From: Ancylobacter aquaticus
Lineage (GTDB): Bacteria > Pseudomonadota > Alphaproteobacteria > Rhizobiales > Xanthobacteraceae
DNA: 64,000 bases
NCBI RefSeq assembly: GCF_004339465.1
Contig: NZ_SMFY01000003.1
Coordinates: 434,001 to 498,000, forward strand
Direction of reading: 5' to 3'
The translations under genes were made by a program, and so were the position numbers. Below, piece by piece: positions 16,944 to 26,624 of the stretch. The notes below the pieces were generated by a model, which did no database searches, had not been told where the DNA came from, and saw only the letters and a list, made by a program, of their open reading frames with translations. The first letter of the stretch is position 1, and each line of letters begins with the position of its first letter.

Positions 16944-19163
16944 ATGCACCTCATCACACCCGACCAATACCGGCAGATGCTGGCGGGCATGGGCGCGCCG
17001 CTGGCCGCCTCCCGCCGTTCCTTCCTCAAGGGCCTCGGCGCCGCCGGCGGCGCGCTGGTGATCGGCCTTCACCTCGGCCCGCGCCTGGCGCTGGCGGAAG
17101 AAGCCGCCGCCCCCCCGCCGGCCCCGCCAATGCCGAACGCTTTCGTGCGTATCGCGCCGGACAATACGGTGACCGTGCTGATCAAGCATGTCGACATGGG
17201 CCAGGGCGTCACCACCGGCCTGCCGACCATCGTGGCGGAAGAGCTCGACGCCGACTGGAGCCAGATGCGAACCGCCTTCGCCCCGGCCGATGCCAAGCTC
17301 TACAACAACCTCGCCTTCGGCCCGGTGCAGGGCACCGGGGGCTCCACCTCGGTCGCCAATAGCTGGGACCAGCTGCGCCGGGCCGGCGCGGCGGCGCGGG
17401 CCATGCTGGTCGCGGCGGCGGCGAAGGAATGGGGCGTGGCGCCCGAGAGCGTCACGGTCGAGAAGGGCGTGCTGAAGAGCGGTACCCATTCCGGCACGTT
17501 CGGCGAGTTCGCGCAGGCCGCCGCGCAGCTGCCGGTGCCGAGCGAGGTGACGCTGAAGGAGCCGAAGGATTTCACCCTGATCGGCACCAAGCTGCCGCGG
17601 CTCGATTCCACGGTGAAGACCGACGGCACGGCGACCTATGCGCTCGACATGCGGCGCCCGGGCATGCTGACCGCCGTGGTGCGCCGCCCCGACCGCTTCG
17701 GCGCGACGGTGACGAGCTTCGACGCGGCAGCGGCGAAGAAAGTGCCCGGCGTGGTCGACGTGGTGACGGTGCCCTCCGGCATCGCGGTGCTGGCGACCAA
17801 CACCTGGGCGGCGATCCAGGGTCGCGAGGCGCTCACCTCGGTCGAGTGGGACGAGACGAAGGCCGAGACGCGCGGCACCGCCGAACTGTTCGACGAATAC
17901 CGCAAGCTGGCGGCGACGCCGGGGCTTCCCGCCGCGCGGCGGGGCGATGCGGCAAAGGCGCTGGCGGGCGCGGCGAAGACCATCGAGACCGAGTTCGCCT
18001 TCCCCTATCTCGCCCATGCGCCGATGGAGCCGCTGAACTGCGTGATCGAGAAGACGGCGGACGGCGCCACGATCTGGACCGGCTCGCAGTTCCAGACCAT
18101 CGAGCAGGCGGTGACCGCCGGCATTCTCGGCCTGAAGCCGGAGCAGGTGAAGATCGAATCGCTCTATGCCGGCGGCTCCTTCGGCCGGCGCGCCAACACC
18201 GCGGCCGATTATGTCGCCGAGGCCGCCACCATCCTCAAGGCGATCGACGGCCGCGCGCCGGTGCATCTGGTCTGGACCCGCGAGGACGACATCAAGGGCG
18301 GCTATTACCGCCCGATGTTCTACCACACGGTGCGGGCCGGGCTGACGGCGGACGGCAAGATCGCCGGCTGGCAGCAGCAGATCGTCGGCCAGTCCTTCAT
18401 GGTCGGCACGCCCTTCGAGGCGTTTGCGGTGAAGGAGGGGGTGGACGGAACCTCGGTCGAAGGGGCCTCGGACACCAATTACGCCATCGCCGAGTTCGCC
18501 GTGGACCTGCACACGCCCAAGGTCGCGGTGCCGACCCTGTGGTGGCGCTCGGTCGGCCACACCCACACCGCCCATGTGGTGGAGGTGACGATCGACGAAC
18601 TGGCGCACGCGGCCGGCCGCGACCCGTTGGAGTTCCGGCTCGAACTGCTCAAGGACCAGCCGCGCCATGCCGCCGTGCTCCGGCTGCTGGCGGAGAAGGC
18701 GAAGTGGGGCGAGAAGCCGGGTGCCGGCAAGGGGCGCGGCGTGGCGTTGCATGAGAGCTTCGACACCGTGGTCGGCAGCGTCATCGACGTCTCGGTGGTG
18801 GACGGCAGGATCAAGGTCGAGCGCGTCGTCTGCGCGGTCGATTGCGGCATCGCCATCAACCCGGACGTGATCGCCGCGCAGATCGAGGGCGGCGTCGGCT
18901 TCGGCCTCGGCGCGGCGCTGCATGACGAAATCACGCTCGACGGCGGTGTGGTCGAGCAGGCCAATTTCGACACCTATGTGCCGCTGCGGATGTCGGAAAT
19001 GCCTGAGGTGGAAGTGCATATCCTGCCCTCCGCCAACGCCCCGACCGGCATCGGCGAGCCCGGCGTGCCGGGCGTGGCGCCGGCGCTCTCCAACGCCATC
19101 TTCGACGCCACCGGCCAGCGGCTGCGCTCGCTGCCGTTCCGGCTGGAGGACTTCAAGGCCTGA
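16944..19163 (+). CDS. Molybdopterin subunit, isoquinoline 1-oxidoreductase beta-like, Tat-exported
   Basis: A 739-residue large subunit of the xanthine dehydrogenase family, IorB branch. A twin-arginine signal [19 protein letters not shown] starts near residue 21, so the complex probably matures in the cytoplasm and works in the periplasm. Later elements include [38 protein letters not shown], and the C-terminal [20 protein letters not shown] with the catalytic Glu. Substrates of relatives are N-heteroaromatic rings or aldehydes. It lies downstream of tetR and upstream of a convergent succinate-semialdehyde dehydrogenase. Confidence 0.92.
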   Translation: MHLITPDQYRQMLAGMGAPLAASRRSFLKGLGAAGGALVIGLHLGPRLALAEEAAAPPPAPPMPNAFVRIAPDNTVTVLIKHVDMGQGVTTGLPTIVAEELDADWSQMRTAFAPADAKLYNNLAFGPVQGTGGSTSVANSWDQLRRAGAAARAMLVAAAAKEWGVAPESVTVEKGVLKSGTHSGTFGEFAQAAAQLPVPSEVTLKEPKDFTLIGTKLPRLDSTVKTDGTATYALDMRRPGMLTAVVRRPDRFGATVTSFDAAAAKKVPGVVDVVTVPSGIAVLATNTWAAIQGREALTSVEWDETKAETRGTAELFDEYRKLAATPGLPAARRGDAAKALAGAAKTIETEFAFPYLAHAPMEPLNCVIEKTADGATIWTGSQFQTIEQAVTAGILGLKPEQVKIESLYAGGSFGRRANTAADYVAEAATILKAIDGRAPVHLVWTREDDIKGGYYRPMFYHTVRAGLTADGKIAGWQQQIVGQSFMVGTPFEAFAVKEGVDGTSVEGASDTNYAIAEFAVDLHTPKVAVPTLWWRSVGHTHTAHVVEVTIDELAHAAGRDPLEFRLELLKDQPRHAAVLRLLAEKAKWGEKPGAGKGRGVALHESFDTVVGSVIDVSVVDGRIKVERVVCAVDCGIAINPDVIAAQIEGGVGFGLGAALHDEITLDGGVVEQANFDTYVPLRMSEMPEVEVHILPSANAPTGIGEPGVPGVAPALSNAIFDATGQRLRSLPFRLEDFKA

Positions 19164-19187
19164 GGGGGCTTGCCCTCGCACCCTATG

Positions 19188-19217
19188 AAAAGGCCGGTCT
19201 TGCGACCGGCCTTTTTT
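19188..19217. terminator. Strong bidirectional intrinsic terminator
   Basis: An 8-bp perfect stem GGCCGGTC / GACCGGCC with a TTGC loop is flanked by AAAA and TTTTTT, which extends pairing to 12 bp. Lies between the convergent molybdenum hydroxylase and semialdehyde dehydrogenase genes and suits both strands. Confidence 0.85.
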
Positions 19218-19239
19218 CGTCGCGTGCCTGCGTGAGGGC

Positions 19240-20682
19240 CTACAGGCTGATGCAGACGTATTTCACATCGACATATTCCTCGATGCCGTATTTCGAGCCT
19301 TCGCGGCCAATGCCGGATTCCTTCACCCCGCCGAAGGGTGCGACTTCGGTGGTGATGACGCCGGCATTGATGCCGACCTGGCCGTAGCGCAGGTTTTCCG
19401 AAACGCGGAAGGCACGCGAGAGGTCGCGCGTGTAGAAATAGCAGGCGAGGCCGAATTCGGTGTCGTTGGCGAGGCGCACGGCCTCTTCCTCGGTTTCGAA
19501 GCGGAAGACCGGGGCGACCGGGCCGAAGATTTCCTCGCGGGCGAAGTTCATTTCGGCCGTGGCGTCGGCGATGACGGTCGGCTCGAAGAACTGGCCGCCC
19601 AGATCGTGGCGCTTGCCGCCGGCGACGAGCCGGCCGCCCTTGGCCAGCGCATCGGCAACGAAGCTCGCGGTCTTGGCCACCGCCTTGTCGTCGATCAGCG
19701 GGCCCTGCACCACGCCCGGCTCCAGCCCGGAGCCGACCTTGAGCTTGGCCGATTCCTCCGCCAGCCGGGCGACGAAGGCGTCATAGATGCCGGCCTGGGC
19801 ATAGAAGCGATTGGCGCAGACGCAGGTCTGGCCGGAATTGCGGTATTTCGAGGCGATGGCCCCGGCCACCGCCGCCTCGACATCCGCGTCGTCGAAGACC
19901 AGGAACGGCGCGTTGCCGCCCAGTTCCATCGAGACGCGCTTCACCGTGTCGGCGGCCTGCTTGATCAGCATCTTGCCGACGGGGGTGGAGCCGGTGAAGG
20001 TGATCTTGCGGACGGTGGGGTTGGCGGTCATCTCGCCGCCAATGGCCGAGGCCGAGCCGGTGAGGATGTTGACCACGCCGGCGGGATAGCCCGCCTGTTC
20101 GCACAGCACGCCCCAGGCAAGGCCCGAATAGGGCGTCTGGGTCGCCGGCTTCATCACCGAGGTGCAGCCGGTGGCCAGCGCCGGGCCGATCTTGCGGGCC
20201 GCCATGGAGGAGGGGAAGTTCCACGGCGTGATGGCCGCCACCACGCCGACCGCCTGCTTGGTGACGAGAATGCGCCGCTCGCCCCAGGGCGAGGGGATGA
20301 CGTCGCCATAGACCCGGCGGGCTTCCTCGGAGAACCACAATATATAGGCGGCGCTGGCGCCGACCTCGCCCATGGATTCCGCCAGCGGCTTGCCCTGCTC
20401 GATGGTGAGCAGTTCGGCCAGCGCACGCTGGTTGTCCATGATGGCGGCATGCAGGCGGCGCAGCATCTTCGCGCGCTCGTCCGCCGTGGTGCGCGAGAAG
20501 GTCTCGAACGCCTTTTCGGCGGCAGCGATGGCGCGGCGCGTCTCGCCCTCGCCGGCATTCGGCACGGTGCCGATCACCTCGCCGGTGGCCGGGTTGGTGA
20601 CGTCGATCGTGCCGCCGCCATCGGCGCCGATCCATGCGCCGTCGATGAAATTCGCGTCGCGCTTGAAATCCGTCCAGTTCAT
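19240..20682 (-). CDS. gabD: NAD(P)-dependent succinate-semialdehyde dehydrogenase
   Basis: A 480-residue aldehyde dehydrogenase of the GabD type, oxidising succinate semialdehyde to succinate. Seen: the substrate-channel element ITPWNFPSSMAARKIGPALA, the catalytic Glu in MELGGNAPFLVFDDAD, and the nucleophile Cys in NSGQTCVCANRFYAQ, which in GabD is followed by this second Cys. The C-terminal PFGGVKESGIGREGSKYGIE is typical. The ATG at 20682 is chosen over one 6 codons upstream because GGAGAGG precedes it. Its neighbours make a catabolic role beyond GABA possible. Confidence 0.92.
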   Translation of the reverse strand: MNWTDFKRDANFIDGAWIGADGGGTIDVTNPATGEVIGTVPNAGEGETRRAIAAAEKAFETFSRTTADERAKMLRRLHAAIMDNQRALAELLTIEQGKPLAESMGEVGASAAYILWFSEEARRVYGDVIPSPWGERRILVTKQAVGVVAAITPWNFPSSMAARKIGPALATGCTSVMKPATQTPYSGLAWGVLCEQAGYPAGVVNILTGSASAIGGEMTANPTVRKITFTGSTPVGKMLIKQAADTVKRVSMELGGNAPFLVFDDADVEAAVAGAIASKYRNSGQTCVCANRFYAQAGIYDAFVARLAEESAKLKVGSGLEPGVVQGPLIDDKAVAKTASFVADALAKGGRLVAGGKRHDLGGQFFEPTVIADATAEMNFAREEIFGPVAPVFRFETEEEAVRLANDTEFGLACYFYTRDLSRAFRVSENLRYGQVGINAGVITTEVAPFGGVKESGIGREGSKYGIEEYVDVKYVCISL

Positions 20683-20868
20683 GGGGTCCCGCCTCTCCAT
20701 CAGGGGGAGACTGATTCACCGATCAGGCGGATGCGACCTGCGCGGATCAGGCTCCCGGGGCGCGACCCTTCTGGACGGCGCCGGCCAGGGCTATGTAGCG
20801 CCCGGCCGGCACCGCGACAATCGCCGGGCCGGCCACATCGGTTGTGAGCCGGCAGGCGGACGGCTCTC

Positions 20869-21228
20869 TCAGTCGCGCGTGACGTCCAGCAGCGGGGAGA
20901 AGCCGCCAAAGATCATGCGCTGCCCGTCGAAGGGCATCTCGGTCATCCCGGCGAGGCGCGGATCTTCCATGAACTTCTTCATGCCGGCGTCGCGCGCCTC
21001 GCGCGAAGGCCACTCGATCCAGGAGAACACCACGGTTTCCTCGGGCGTTGCCTTCACCGCCATGCGGAAATCCGTGACCTTGCCGTCCGGCACGTCGTCA
21101 CCCCAGGTTTCGACCGTGCGCAGGGCGCCGCACTCCAGGAAGATCGGCGCCGCCTTCTCGGCCATGGCGCGGTAGGCGTCCTTCTTGTCGGTGGGGACGG
21201 CGACGACGAACCCGTCGATATAGTTCAT
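20869..21228 (-). CDS. DUF1428 family protein
   Basis: A 119-residue protein of the DUF1428 family (dimeric alpha/beta-barrel, YbaA-like), function unknown. Typical sequence includes MNYIDGFVVAVPTDKKDAYR at the start, ECGALRTVETWGDDVPDGKV, VFSWIEWPSREARD and PFDGQRMIFGGFSPLLD near the end. The ATG at 21228 follows GAGGAGG, whereas a longer start would add 30 non-conserved residues. Confidence 0.9.
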   Translation of the reverse strand: MNYIDGFVVAVPTDKKDAYRAMAEKAAPIFLECGALRTVETWGDDVPDGKVTDFRMAVKATPEETVVFSWIEWPSREARDAGMKKFMEDPRLAGMTEMPFDGQRMIFGGFSPLLDVTRD

Positions 21229-21316
21229 GGTTTCCTCCTCGTTCTGTTGGGCAGGGATGCATTCTGCCCGCGTTCCGCAGCGGAAATATGATGGCGGATC
21301 GGCCGTGTCCCGCGAC

Positions 21317-21347
21317 AAAAAAAGCCCCGGCGCAGGGCCGGGGCTTT
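21317..21347 (-). terminator. Intrinsic terminator after the Bax-inhibitor-1 gene
   Basis: An 11-bp perfect stem (21321-21331 with 21337-21347, core AAAGCCCCGGC) and a 5-nt loop. On the minus strand it is followed by a run of seven T, so it ends the transcript of the gene starting at 22153. Confidence 0.85.
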
Positions 21348-21373
21348 GATGGTCAACGCCGTGATGCGGCGGC

Positions 21374-22153
21374 TCAGTTGTTCCGGTTGCCGAACAGCTG
21401 CAGCAGCATCAGGAACATGTTGATGAAGTCGAGATACAGGGTCAGCGCGCCCATGATCGCCTTGCGGCCGGCCACCACGTCGTCGTCGCCGGCGAAGTAC
21501 ATCTCCTTGATGCGCTGGGTGTCGTAGGCGGTGAGGCCCGCGAACACGAGGACGCCCGCCACCGAGATGATGAACTGCAGCATCGAGGAGCCGAGGAAGA
21601 TGTTCACCACCATGGCGACCATGACGCCGATGAGGCCCATGATCAGGAACGAGCCGAGGCCCGACAGGCTGCGCGAGGTGGTGTAGCCGTAGAGGCTGAG
21701 GCCACCGAACGCCGCTGCGGTGATGAAGAACACCCGCACGATGCTCTCATGCGTGTAGACGAGGAAGATGCTGGCGAGCGACACGCCGACGAGCGCGGCA
21801 TAGACCCAGAAGATGGTCTGCGCGACGCCGACGCTCAGCCGGTCGACCCGGAAGCTGAGGAACAGCACGGCGGCGAGCGGGGCGAACATCACCACCCAGC
21901 GCAGCGGGCTGGTGAACAGCGCGGCGCCGGTCTCGGTGAGATAGATGCCGGCGAGCTGGTATTCGGTCGGCGTGCTGGAAACGGCGAGCATGTAGATGCC
22001 CAGCGCCGCCGCGCCGGTGATGGCGAGGCCGAGGGTCATGTAGTTGTAGACGCGCAGCATATAGGCGCGCAGGCCCTGGTCGATGTCGGCCTGCGTCCGG
22101 GCCGCCGTCGCTCCGAAGCGCGGCACGGAGACGTTGCGGTTAAAGTCGGACAT
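21374..22153 (-). CDS. Bax inhibitor-1/YccA family membrane protein
   Basis: A 259-residue inner-membrane protein of the BI-1/YccA family with about seven transmembrane helices. After a 40-residue cytoplasmic N-terminus the helices include YMTLGLAITGAAALGIYMLA, WVVMFAPLAAVLFLSF and LGSFLIMGLIGVMVAMVVNI. The family mark AGLTAYDTQRIKEMY (about residue 205) contains the conserved acidic residue of the calcium/proton-leak site. YccA in E. coli modulates FtsH proteolysis. AGAGGA precedes the ATG at 22153. Single-gene unit with its own terminator. Confidence 0.92.
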   Translation of the reverse strand: MSDFNRNVSVPRFGATAARTQADIDQGLRAYMLRVYNYMTLGLAITGAAALGIYMLAVSSTPTEYQLAGIYLTETGAALFTSPLRWVVMFAPLAAVLFLSFRVDRLSVGVAQTIFWVYAALVGVSLASIFLVYTHESIVRVFFITAAAFGGLSLYGYTTSRSLSGLGSFLIMGLIGVMVAMVVNIFLGSSMLQFIISVAGVLVFAGLTAYDTQRIKEMYFAGDDDVVAGRKAIMGALTLYLDFINMFLMLLQLFGNRNN

Positions 22154-22356
22154 GGTCGAATCCTCTCGCGAAATCTCGTCACCCACGCCGCCACCGGCAC
22201 TGTGCCGGGCGTGTGGGCCGTCGCCCTTGAATATGAGGGCCCCGCTGGCCTCCCGCAAGTGAAGTTTGCGACAGGAATGACGCTGCGGCAGAAGGTTCCG
22301 CCGTAGCGCTTGTCGGGTTTGGCAGGCTGGCGGCGGCAGGTTCTGCCGTTACCCAC

Positions 22357-24960
22357 TCACAGGTTGCGCAGGATGCGTGCCGGCTTCTGCCCCAGTGCCC
22401 GCCAGGTGCCGATGAGGCCGAAGCCGACGGTGAGCACCAGCGCCACCGCCACCGCGCCCAGCGCCGCGCCGGAGGACCAGGCGAAGGTGAGCTTCATCAC
22501 ATACACCACCACCACATAGGCCGCGGCCGCGCCGGCCCCGACCGCGACGACGGCGGTGACGAGGCCCAGCGCGGCATATTCCAGTGCATAGGCGCCCACC
22601 AGCCGCGCCCGCGTGGCGCCAAGCGTCTTCAGGATCACGGCGTCGTAGACGCGATGATGCTGGCCCGCCGCCAGCGCCCCGGCGAGCACCAGCACGCTGG
22701 AGAGCAGGGTGACAAGGCTGGCGCCGCGTATGGCGATGAGAAGGTTGGCAACGATCTCGCCGATCTGGGTCAGCGCCTCCTTCACCCGCACGGCGGTGAC
22801 GGCGGGGAAATCCGCCGCCACGGCGCGGCCGAGGCTGCGCTCGGTGGCGACATCGCCGCCTTCCGGCAGGGTCAGCGTCGCGAGCGAGGTGTGCGGCGCG
22901 CCGGTGAAGGTGTTGGGCGAGAACACCATGACGAAGTTGATGGCAAGCCGCTCCCATTCCACATCGCGCAGATTGCCGATGGTGGCGGTGATCGAGCGGC
23001 CGAGCACGTTCACCGTCACCTCGTCGCCGATCTTCAGGCCGAAGGCGTCGGCGATCTCGCGCTCGAACGACACCAGAGGCGGGCCGGCATAGTCGGCCGG
23101 CCACCATTCGCCGCTGGCGAGGATGGAGCCCTCGGGCAGGTCCTGCGCATAGGTGATGCCGCGATCGGAGGAGAGCACCCAGGCGAATTCCGCCGGCGGA
23201 TCGAGGCTCTCCACCGGGCGCCCGCCCAGCGTGAGGATGCGCCCGCGCAGCATCGGCACCACGTCGACCTCGCCCTCCGGCGCCTTCTCGGCCAGGAAGC
23301 GGGTGAATGCCTCGGTCTCGGTGTTCTGGATGTCGAGGAAGAAGAAGCTGGGCGCCTCGGTCGGCAGGCGGGAGGTGAGTTCGCGCGTCAGGCTGCGGTC
23401 GATCAGCGCCAGCGTCACCAGCAGCGTCAGGCCGAGGCCGAGCGAGAGCACGATGGTGGGGGTGAGCGCCGCCGGCCGGTGGATGTTGGCCAGCGCCAGC
23501 CGCAGCGCGGTGGAGCGCGGGCGCGGCAGCCGGCGGGCAACCGCCATGATGCCGGCCGCGACAAGGCGCAGCGTCACCAGCACGCTCGCCGCCGCCGCCA
23601 GATAGATCATCGCGATGTGCCGCTGCTCGGAGGCGTAGACGGCAAGGCCTGCCAGCGCCGCCACGGCCAGCGCGGTGAGGACGACATAGACGAGGCGCGG
23701 GCGGTGGCGTGCGCCTTCCACATGCTCGCGGAACAGCGCCGACACCGGCACGTCATGGGCAAGGCCGAGCGGCCAGAGCGCGAAGGCCAGGGCGATCAGC
23801 GCGCCATAGGCCAGCGCCAGCAGGATCGCGCCCGGCTGGAGGCTGGGCTCGATGGCGACGGGAAGCAAATGGCCAAAGGCGGCATCGGCGAGGAAGGGCA
23901 GGGCGGAGCCCACCGTGATGCCGATGGCGATGCCGATCAGCGCGATCAGCCCGACTTCGGCGAGATAGATGCCGAACACCGTCACCCCCGGCGCACCGAG
24001 GCTCTTGAAGGTGGCGATGACGCCGCGCTTGGCGTCGAGATGGCTCTTCACCGCATTGGCGACGCCCACGCCACCCACCAGCAGCGCAGTGAGGCCGACA
24101 AGGGTGAGATATTCGGTGAAGCGGCGAACATTGTTTTCCAGCCGCGGGGCGGCGGCGTCGCGGGTGCGAGCCTCGAAGCCGGCCTCGGGGGCGCCCTTCT
24201 GGACGCGCTCGACAAAGGGGGTGAGTTCCGCCGGGCGATCCATCTTCACCCGGTAATGCCAGCGGACCAGGCTGCCGGGCTGGAGCAAATCGCTGGCGCG
24301 GAGCGCTTCGACCGACACCATGAGGCGCGGGCCGAAGCCGATGCCGGTCGAGAGCAGGTCCGGCTCGCGCTCAAGGGTGCCCTTGACGATGAGCGTCGCC
24401 GCGCCGAGCTGGAAGCGATCGCCGGTCTTCAGTTGCAGGCGGTCGGCGAGCGAGGGGTCGACCAGCGCGCCATAGGCGTCGCCCTCGGGGGCCAGCGCGG
24501 CGGCAAGCGGCTGCGGCGGGGCGATGTCGAGCGTGCCGACCATGGGGTAGACGCCGTCCACCGCCTTCACTTCCGCCAGCGTGGCATCGAGCGCCTCGCC
24601 GCTGCCGGCCCGGGCCATGGCCCGCAGGGTGGCGATGGTGGAGACCCGCCCACCCTCTTCGATGAGCCGGTATTCCTCCGGGCTCGCCTCGCGCTGGACG
24701 AGGGTGAAGGCGGCGTCGCCGCCGAGCAGGGAGGTGCCTTCGCGTGCCAGCCCGTCGGTCAGGGCGCGCGAGAAGGCGCCGACGCCGGCAATGGCGGCGA
24801 CACCGAGCGCGAGGCAGGCGAGGAAGACGGCGAAGCCGCGCAGGCCGCCGCGCAGTTCGCGCAGGGCGAAGCGCAGCGGCAGGGTGCGGCGGCTGGGCGC
24901 GCGCAGCGACGGGGCCCGGCCGGCCTCCGCCGCCGAGGTTGAAACCTGATCCGTGCTCAT
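22357..24960 (-). CDS. FtsX-like ABC transporter permease (YbbP family)
   Basis: An 867-residue permease with the MacB/FtsX architecture: an N-terminal helix (GFAVFLACLALGVAAIAGVG), a large periplasmic domain, a first FtsX unit around residues 270-420, a second periplasmic domain, and a C-terminal FtsX unit ending LTVGFGLIGTWRALGQKPAR. This long type corresponds to E. coli YbbP. Its ATG overlaps the stop of the ATPase gene by 4 nt. Together with the ATPase and the divergent GDSL esterase it recreates the E. coli tesA-ybbA-ybbP order, suggesting lipid or lipoprotein handling at the inner membrane (inference). Confidence 0.92.
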   Translation of the reverse strand: MSTDQVSTSAAEAGRAPSLRAPSRRTLPLRFALRELRGGLRGFAVFLACLALGVAAIAGVGAFSRALTDGLAREGTSLLGGDAAFTLVQREASPEEYRLIEEGGRVSTIATLRAMARAGSGEALDATLAEVKAVDGVYPMVGTLDIAPPQPLAAALAPEGDAYGALVDPSLADRLQLKTGDRFQLGAATLIVKGTLEREPDLLSTGIGFGPRLMVSVEALRASDLLQPGSLVRWHYRVKMDRPAELTPFVERVQKGAPEAGFEARTRDAAAPRLENNVRRFTEYLTLVGLTALLVGGVGVANAVKSHLDAKRGVIATFKSLGAPGVTVFGIYLAEVGLIALIGIAIGITVGSALPFLADAAFGHLLPVAIEPSLQPGAILLALAYGALIALAFALWPLGLAHDVPVSALFREHVEGARHRPRLVYVVLTALAVAALAGLAVYASEQRHIAMIYLAAAASVLVTLRLVAAGIMAVARRLPRPRSTALRLALANIHRPAALTPTIVLSLGLGLTLLVTLALIDRSLTRELTSRLPTEAPSFFFLDIQNTETEAFTRFLAEKAPEGEVDVVPMLRGRILTLGGRPVESLDPPAEFAWVLSSDRGITYAQDLPEGSILASGEWWPADYAGPPLVSFEREIADAFGLKIGDEVTVNVLGRSITATIGNLRDVEWERLAINFVMVFSPNTFTGAPHTSLATLTLPEGGDVATERSLGRAVAADFPAVTAVRVKEALTQIGEIVANLLIAIRGASLVTLLSSVLVLAGALAAGQHHRVYDAVILKTLGATRARLVGAYALEYAALGLVTAVVAVGAGAAAAYVVVVYVMKLTFAWSSGAALGAVAVALVLTVGFGLIGTWRALGQKPARILRNL

Positions 24961-25709
24961 GCGCGGCTCTCGTGGCCGGCCCCGGCAAGGGCGCCGAGCG
25001 TTTCCCCGGTTTCGACGGCGCCGGAGCGCAGCCGCACCGTGCGGTCGCAGCGGGCGGCGAGCGTCGCGTCATGGGTGACGATGACCAGCGTGGCCCCGCG
25101 CCGCGCCTGCGCGTCGAACAGCAGGTCCATGATCTGCCGGCCGGTGGCCTCGTCGAGATTGCCGGTCGGCTCGTCGGCGACGAGGATGCGCGGCTCCGGT
25201 GCCAGCGCGCGGGCGACGGCGACGCGCTGCTGCTCGCCGCCGGAAAGCTGGGAGGGGTAATGGTCGAGCCGGTGACCGAGGCCGACGGCGGTGAGTTCGG
25301 CGGCGGCGCGCGCGAAGGCGTCGGCCCGTCCCGCAAGCTCCAGCGGCACGGCGACATTCTCGACCGCCGTCATGGTGGGGATGAGGTGGAACGCCTGGAA
25401 GACGATGCCGACATGGCGGCCGCGAAAGCGGGCGAGCGAATCTTCGTCGAGGCCGGTGAGCTGCTCGCCCGCCACCTCGACCCGTCCCGCGTCGGCACGC
25501 TCTAGCCCGGCGAGCACCATCAGGAGGCTCGACTTGCCCGAACCGGAGGGGCCGACCAGGCCGACCGCCTCGCCCTGAGCAATGGCGAGCGAGACGCCCT
25601 TGAGGATATGGACGCGGGCGGCGCCGCTGCCGAGGGAGAGGTCCACGCCGTCGAGGCGGATGGCAGTGGCGGTGGTCGTTTCGGAAGGCATGGGCTCTTC
25701 GGAAGGCAT
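24957..25709 (-). CDS. ABC transporter ATP-binding protein (YbbA/LolD-like)
   Basis: A 250-residue ATPase of the LolD/MacB/FtsE type. Walker A is [11 protein letters not shown] (about residue 51), the signature [15 protein letters not shown] (about 155), and Walker [13 protein letters not shown] (about 174). Two candidate ATGs, at 25709 and 25691, lie in an 18-bp direct duplication that gives an N-terminus of [10 protein letters not shown]; each is preceded by a similar AAGAG sequence, so the true start is uncertain. Overlaps the permease start by 4 nt. Confidence 0.92.
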   Translation of the reverse strand: MPSEEPMPSETTTATAIRLDGVDLSLGSGAARVHILKGVSLAIAQGEAVGLVGPSGSGKSSLLMVLAGLERADAGRVEVAGEQLTGLDEDSLARFRGRHVGIVFQAFHLIPTMTAVENVAVPLELAGRADAFARAAAELTAVGLGHRLDHYPSQLSGGEQQRVAVARALAPEPRILVADEPTGNLDEATGRQIMDLLFDAQARRGATLVIVTHDATLAARCDRTVRLRSGAVETGETLGALAGAGHESRA

Positions 25710-25815
25710 GGGGCTCTTTTCGCGTCTGTTCCGGGTCGGCGAAGGCCCCGCCATCTGGAGGCCGACATCTCCCGCACCATATGTTGCGCTGCACCGTTTC
25801 CGAAAGGGTAGGCCT

Positions 25816-26487
25816 TTGTCACGATTGCTCCATCGGCTCTTCGCTCTCTGCGGCCTTGCCCTGCTTGGCGGGGTGGGCGTTGCCACGCCTGTCCTGGCCG
25901 AACCGCTGCGCATCGTGGCGTTTGGCGACAGCCTCACCGCCGGCTATGGCCTCGCGGCCAGCCAGGCCTTCCCGGTACGGCTGCAGGCGGCGCTTGCGGC
26001 CAAGGGACACGAGGTTGTGATCGAGAATGCCGGCGTTTCCGGCGACACCACCAGCGCCGGCCTCGCCCGGCTCGACTGGTCGATCCCCGAGACGGCCGAC
26101 GGGGTGATCCTGGAGCTCGGCGCCAATGACGCGCTGCGGGGCCTCGATCCCGCCATTCCCGAGCGCTCGCTCGATGCCATTCTGGCCCGGCTGAAGGAGC
26201 GCGGCATTCCGGTGCTGATGGCCGGCATGCGGGCGCCGCCCAATCTCGGCGCCGCCTATCAGAAGCGCTTCGATGGCATCTATGAGCGGCTGGCGCAGAA
26301 ATACGACGTGGCGCTCTATCCGTTCTTCCTCGATGGGGTGGCGGGCAACAAAACGATGAACCTGCCCGACGGCGTCCACCCCACCGCTGCAGGCGTCGAC
26401 ATCATCGTCGCGCGCATGCTCCCCGCCGTGGAGGCGTTCATTGCCACGCTGAAGGCCCCGGCCGCGGGCGAGGCCAACCCCGGCTGA
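25816..26487 (+). CDS. Arylesterase / lysophospholipase TesA-like GDSL hydrolase
   Basis: A 223-residue SGNH hydrolase. The block I motif FGDSLTAGYG (about residues 35-44) carries the catalytic Ser, ILELGANDALRG the Asn block, and DGVHPTAAG the Asp-His pair. A signal peptide (LLHRLFALCGLALLGGVGVA then TPVLA) places it in the periplasm. The TTG at 25816 is selected: AAAGGG lies 7 nt before it and it gives a standard signal peptide; no in-frame ATG lies nearby. Divergent from ybbA-ybbP, the same arrangement as in E. coli. Confidence 0.9.
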   Translation: MSRLLHRLFALCGLALLGGVGVATPVLAEPLRIVAFGDSLTAGYGLAASQAFPVRLQAALAAKGHEVVIENAGVSGDTTSAGLARLDWSIPETADGVILELGANDALRGLDPAIPERSLDAILARLKERGIPVLMAGMRAPPNLGAAYQKRFDGIYERLAQKYDVALYPFFLDGVAGNKTMNLPDGVHPTAAGVDIIVARMLPAVEAFIATLKAPAAGEANPG

Positions 26488-26624
26488 AGGGCGCCTCCGC
26501 AACGCCAGCGGTGATGGCAGAATTGTGACGACCTGTGGCCTCTCGGTTCTCGACGGGCCGGACAGCGTGGGCTATCGCTCGGCCCCGGGGCCATGTCGTG
26601 CGTAGTCTGCCTGTGCGGGGGCAC

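Noticed and set aside
16944-19163. Cytochrome-c domain on the molybdenum subunit
   Set aside because: No CxxCH heme motif found in the 739-residue protein; electron acceptor must be separate.
16890-19181. Minus-strand open frame spanning the molybdenum subunit gene
   Set aside because: No domain; covers exactly the extent of the sense gene and shows antisense composition.
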